Shown one piece after another: positions 50,054-54,560 of a DNA stretch of 54,560 nucleotides. Source of the DNA: JBNKWA01 sp050299555 (GTDB lineage Bacteria > Pseudomonadota > Alphaproteobacteria > Rhodobacterales > Rhodobacteraceae); the NCBI GenBank assembly GCA_050299555.1, contig JBNKWA010000078.1, positions 1 through 54,560 on the forward strand, read 5' to 3'. Made by a program: the position numbers and the translations under genes. Every line of letters begins with the position of its first letter. The first letter of the stretch is position 1. The notes beneath the pieces were generated by a model. It was not told the origin of the DNA and did no database searches. It saw only the letters and a program-made list of their open reading frames with translations.

Positions 50054-51768
50054 ACCGGCAGCTCGACGACGAAGCGCGCGCCGGCCGGCGGCGTGTCATA
50101 GGCGGCGCCCTCGGGGCGGATGTTCTCGGCCCAGATGCGGCCGCCATGGGCCTCGACGATCTGCCGCGAGATGGCCAGCCCGAGTCCGGAATGGTTGCCG
50201 AACTCCTGGTTCGGCCGCGAGGAATAGAAGCGGCTGAACACGTCCTCGAGGTTCTCGTCGGGGATGCCGGGCCCGGTATCGCTGACCGTGGTCCGCACGA
50301 CGCCTGGCCGCGCCTCGGCCGCGACGGTGATACGGTCGCCCGCGCTGCTGAACGAGATCGCGTTGGTAATCAGGTTGACGAAGACCTGCGCCAGCCGCGC
50401 CTCCAGCCCGCTGACCTTCAGCGGCCGGTCCGGCATCTCGGCCACCAGCGTCGCCCCGGCCCGCCCGGCGCTCTCGACATTGTAGTCGACGAGGTTGTTG
50501 AGCAACTGGCACAAGTCGAAATCCCCCATCTCCTCGCGCACCAGCTCGCTATCGAGCCGCGAGGCGTTGGAGATGTCGGTCACCAGCCGGTCCAGCCGCG
50601 CCACGTCGTGACGCATCACCGCAAGCAGCTGGTCCTGGTCGGCCTCGTTCTTGGCAAAGCGGAACGTGTCCACCGCCGAGCGAAGCGAGGTGAGCGGGTT
50701 CTTGATCTCGTGGGCCACGTCGGCGGCGAACTGTTCGTTCGACTCGATGCGGTCGTAAAGCGCCGTTGTCATCATCTGCATGGCGCCGGACAGATAGCCG
50801 ATCTCGTCGGGGCGGCCGGTCATGTCGGGGATGTGGATGCGCTCGGGGTTGACCCGTCGGCTGTCGCGGGCGGCGCCCTTCTGGGCCGCCTCGGCAAGGT
50901 CGCGCAGCGGCCGCACGATGGTATTGGCCAGAACGAAGCTCAGCACGATCGAGCTGGTCATGGCCAGGGCGAAGACCTGCAGGATCTGCTCGCGCTCGCC
51001 GCTGACGAAGGCCTCGACCTCACCGCCGCGGCTGGTCAGCACCACGGCACCGACGGCCTGTTCGGAGACGATCATCGGCACCGCCACGGACAGGAAGGTG
51101 GCGCCGTCGGCGGTTGTGTTTCGCTCCTGCACCACCTGCATCAGGTCGATGGCCTTCTCGGCCAGCGGGTTCGCCACCGTCAGGCTCGGAGCTTCGGTGG
51201 ACCCTTCGGCCTCGGCCCGCCGCCGCGCCACCAGCCGCGAGATGCGGTCCCAGACATCGCCCATGATGGCAGTGAGGGCGCTCTGCCGCGGCGCCCCGAT
51301 GGCTGGTGCGCTCGATGGCGCAACCTCCACCTCCTCGGAACCGGGCAGGCTCGAGCCGACGAAGCGGGCTTGCTCGTCATACAGACGCACATCGGCATCC
51401 GAGGCGACTGCCAGCGGCCTGAGTGCATCCAGCGCCTTTTGCCGCGCCTCGCCGCTGAGTTCGGTACCATCGAGGGCCTTGCGCACCCCGATGGCGATCA
51501 TCTGTCCCTCGGTGGCCATGGAGCGCTCGCGCATCGCCAGCAGCCCGCCCTGGAACTGGTTGAGATAGAGCACGCCGGCCACCAGCATGCCGAGGGCGAT
51601 CAGGTTGAAGGTGATGATCTTGCGGGTGAGCGGTGAGCGGCGCCCGAAGCGCCGCTTCCAGTCCAGCGGCTCGGTCGAGCTGCCGGTTGCGCCGCCATTG
51701 GGACCGGCGCGGTCTCCGATGATGATGCGCGGTGCCCGGCCTTCGGGCATCTGCGCCATGTCGGCCAT
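50050..51768 (-). CDS. chvG: Sensor histidine kinase ChvG
   Basis: 572 residues. Helix at about 50-70, a periplasmic sensor region of about 230 residues (stimulatory domain starting ERSMATEGQMIAIGVRKAL), a second helix near 285 (LALAMTSSIVLSFVLANTIV), HAMP, then HisKA with DVAHEIKNPLTSLRSAV and HATPase with NAISFS, DTGPGIP and GLGLAISRQIVEAHGG. Acid/host and envelope-stress sensor in Rhizobiales; in Rhodobacterales linked to central carbon control. Upstream of hprK with an overlap. Confidence 0.94.
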   Translation of the reverse strand: MADMAQMPEGRAPRIIIGDRAGPNGGATGSSTEPLDWKRRFGRRSPLTRKIITFNLIALGMLVAGVLYLNQFQGGLLAMRERSMATEGQMIAIGVRKALDGTELSGEARQKALDALRPLAVASDADVRLYDEQARFVGSSLPGSEEVEVAPSSAPAIGAPRQSALTAIMGDVWDRISRLVARRRAEAEGSTEAPSLTVANPLAEKAIDLMQVVQERNTTADGATFLSVAVPMIVSEQAVGAVVLTSRGGEVEAFVSGEREQILQVFALAMTSSIVLSFVLANTIVRPLRDLAEAAQKGAARDSRRVNPERIHIPDMTGRPDEIGYLSGAMQMMTTALYDRIESNEQFAADVAHEIKNPLTSLRSAVDTFRFAKNEADQDQLLAVMRHDVARLDRLVTDISNASRLDSELVREEMGDFDLCQLLNNLVDYNVESAGRAGATLVAEMPDRPLKVSGLEARLAQVFVNLITNAISFSSAGDRITVAAEARPGVVRTTVSDTGPGIPDENLEDVFSRFYSSRPNQEFGNHSGLGLAISRQIVEAHGGRIWAENIRPEGAAYDTPPAGARFVVELPV

Positions 51769-51771
51769 CGC

Positions 51772-52476
51772 TTATGCTTCGTTGTAGCGGTACCCGATAC
51801 CGTAGAGCGTCTCGATTGACGAGAAGTTGTCGTCTGCAACCTTGAACTTCTTGCGTATACGCTTGATGTGGCTGTCGATGGTGCGGTCGTCGACATAGAC
51901 TTGGTCGTCATAGGCGATATCGAGCAGCTGGTCGCGGCTCTTGACGAAACCGGGCCGCTGCGCCAGCGCCTTGAGGATCAGGAACTCGGTCACCGTCAGC
52001 GTGACCGGCTTGCCGCGCCATTCGACCGCGTGGCGAAGGGTGTCCATCTTCAGTGCCCCGCGGACCATGATCGCCTCGGGGTCGCCGGCTTCGGCCTCGG
52101 CCGCCGGCAAGGCATCGCGGCGGCGCAGGATGGCGCGGATCCGCTCCACCAGAAGGCGTTGCGAGAACGGTTTCTTGACATAGTCGTCGGCGCCCATCCT
52201 GAGCCCGATCAGTTCGTCGATCTCCTCGTCCTTCGAGGTCAGGAAGATCACCGGCAGGTCGCTTTTCTGGCGGATGCGCCGCAACAGTTCCATTCCGTCC
52301 ATGCGCGGCATCTTGATGTCGAGAACGGCAAGGTCCGGCGACAGCTTCTCGAAGGCTTGCAGCGCCGCGACACCGTCGGTGTAGGTCTGCACGGTGAAGC
52401 CTTCCGCCTCGAGTACCATGGTCACCGAGGTCAGGATGTTGCGGTCGTCATCCACGAGCGCGATCGTCTCCGGCAT
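51772..52476 (-). CDS. chvI: Response regulator ChvI
   Basis: 234 residues. Receiver domain with VDDDRNI (8-14), LAVLDIKMPRMDG (phospho-Asp), FLTSKDE and the DDYVKKPF Lys; OmpR-type winged-helix DNA-binding domain ending SHIKRIRKKFK and ETLYGIGYRYNE. ATG at 52476 with GGAG upstream. Divergent from pckA, one of the established linkages of this regulator. Confidence 0.95.
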   Translation of the reverse strand: MPETIALVDDDRNILTSVTMVLEAEGFTVQTYTDGVAALQAFEKLSPDLAVLDIKMPRMDGMELLRRIRQKSDLPVIFLTSKDEEIDELIGLRMGADDYVKKPFSQRLLVERIRAILRRRDALPAAEAEAGDPEAIMVRGALKMDTLRHAVEWRGKPVTLTVTEFLILKALAQRPGFVKSRDQLLDIAYDDQVYVDDRTIDSHIKRIRKKFKVADDNFSSIETLYGIGYRYNEA

Positions 52477-52864
52477 GTTCGGCTCCGCTGCCTGCTGACT
52501 GTTCTGGAGCATGTTGTCCACATCCGTACATTTTTCAACTTTCAGGCGGACCATCCCCGCGAAATACGTCGCCAGTGTGGCAAGAATTCAGGCGGATAGG
52601 CCGATTGTGGCACATGCGCACCGCCTTCTCCCACTAAAGTGTTAACCATTTCTGCCTGCGTCAACAAAGCTACTGTGGCTTTCGCGCGGGCCCATGCTAC
52701 AGTCCGTTCGCAAGGTGCCGTGGCGCCGGATTCGCGGATTGGCCCCGCGTATGCGGACATCGGTTCGGACTGGCCCTCTGAACCGCGCGGTGTTTTTTGG
52801 GGAGACGATGCCTGCCAATCCCGATGGGGCAGGTGTCGTGCATATTCGGGGAGTTACCGTTCAG
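52477..52864. promoter_or_regulatory. 388-bp chvI/pckA divergent control region
   Basis: No gene. Toward pckA there is an extended -10 candidate TGCTACAGT (52695-52703) with only a weak -35 (about 52674-52680). A T6 run and GGGGAG precede an in-frame ATG at 52808. Direct ChvI regulation of pckA is inferred from position, as in other alphaproteobacteria. Confidence 0.45.
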
Positions 52865-54469
<1,605 letters not shown>

Positions 54470-54490
54470 CCCGGACCCATGACGATCCAG

Positions 54491-54517
54491 GGGGCCGGTC
54501 CTGCCGGCCCCTTTTTC
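54491..54517 (+). terminator. Rho-independent terminator of pckA
   Basis: GGGGCCGG, 5-nt loop, CCGGCCCC, then TTTTTC. Perfect 8-bp stem, 21 bases after the pckA stop. Confidence 0.85.
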
Positions 54518-54560
54518 TTGCCCGCCAAAAACTGCCGCGATGTGCCGCTCCCCCCGCGCC

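Overview
The window is about 54.6 kb of very GC-rich, gene-dense bacterial chromosome. Gene content and order point to an alphaproteobacterium, most probably Rhodobacterales (Rhodobacteraceae/Paracoccaceae). The clues are the ChvG/ChvI - short HprK - RapZ - EIIA-Man - HPr cluster divergent from pckA, the twin-TM protein - cob(I)alamin adenosyltransferase - etfB - etfA - 3-hydroxybutyryl-CoA dehydrogenase block, a methylsuccinyl-CoA dehydrogenase of the ethylmalonyl-CoA pathway, and an RSH - DUF2062 - pdxJ series. Species cannot be fixed from sequence alone. No rRNA, tRNA, IS transposase, phage gene or CRISPR array was seen.

Layout. 1-1.47 kb: end of an unknown gene and an RTX (Ca-binding repeat) gene with an abnormal 3' end, in DNA of visibly lower GC. 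1.4-11.2 kb: accA, a MarR-GNAT fusion, small accessory enzymes, an MFS exporter, a C-S lyase, def and fmt (separated by an ArsR/DUF1127 pair bracketed by a 46-bp repeat) and two small membrane proteins. 11.9-22.6 kb: recO, DUF1491, era, an O-methyltransferase, an esterase and a LysR regulator; then acpS, two tandem signal peptidase I paralogues and rnc; then pdxJ and DUF2062. 22.7-27.4 kb: RSH, rpoZ, folK, a NYN-domain protein, uracil-DNA glycosylase. 27.5-31.1 kb: membrane proteins, a frame-disrupted gene and two small RTX proteins. 31.3-41.6 kb: ispH, DUF3429, a methyltransferase, a collapsed LysE exporter, rnhA, mcd, a TSUP permease, a gamma-glutamyltransferase homologue, GFA, SDR, twin-TM protein, adenosyltransferase, VOC. 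41.7-47.6 kb: etfBA, a large tandem repeat, DUF6473, hbd, yceI, cytochrome b561. 48.0-54.5 kb: HPr, EIIA, RapZ, HprK, ChvG, ChvI and divergent pckA.

Functional themes. Acyl-CoA and C2 assimilation recur: AccA, Mcd, EtfAB as its probable electron acceptor, 3-hydroxybutyryl-CoA dehydrogenase, B12 adenosylation for acyl-CoA mutases, and PckA for gluconeogenesis under ChvG/ChvI and PTS-type control. A second theme is translation and envelope housekeeping (Def, Fmt, Era, Rnc, LepB, RecO).

The least ordinary material lies in the gene-free gaps. Several, mostly between convergent genes, carry GC-rich elements with 7-bp-stem hairpins (loops TTC/GAA or TGC/GCA) whose stems differ but stay complementary. 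Two gaps (34.34 and 37.34 kb) also share a 19-nt loop held between long, unlike but self-complementary stems. One gap (43.4-44.3 kb) is a six-unit array of about 150 bp per unit with two alternating subtypes. The second signal peptidase paralogue has alanine at the catalytic lysine position.
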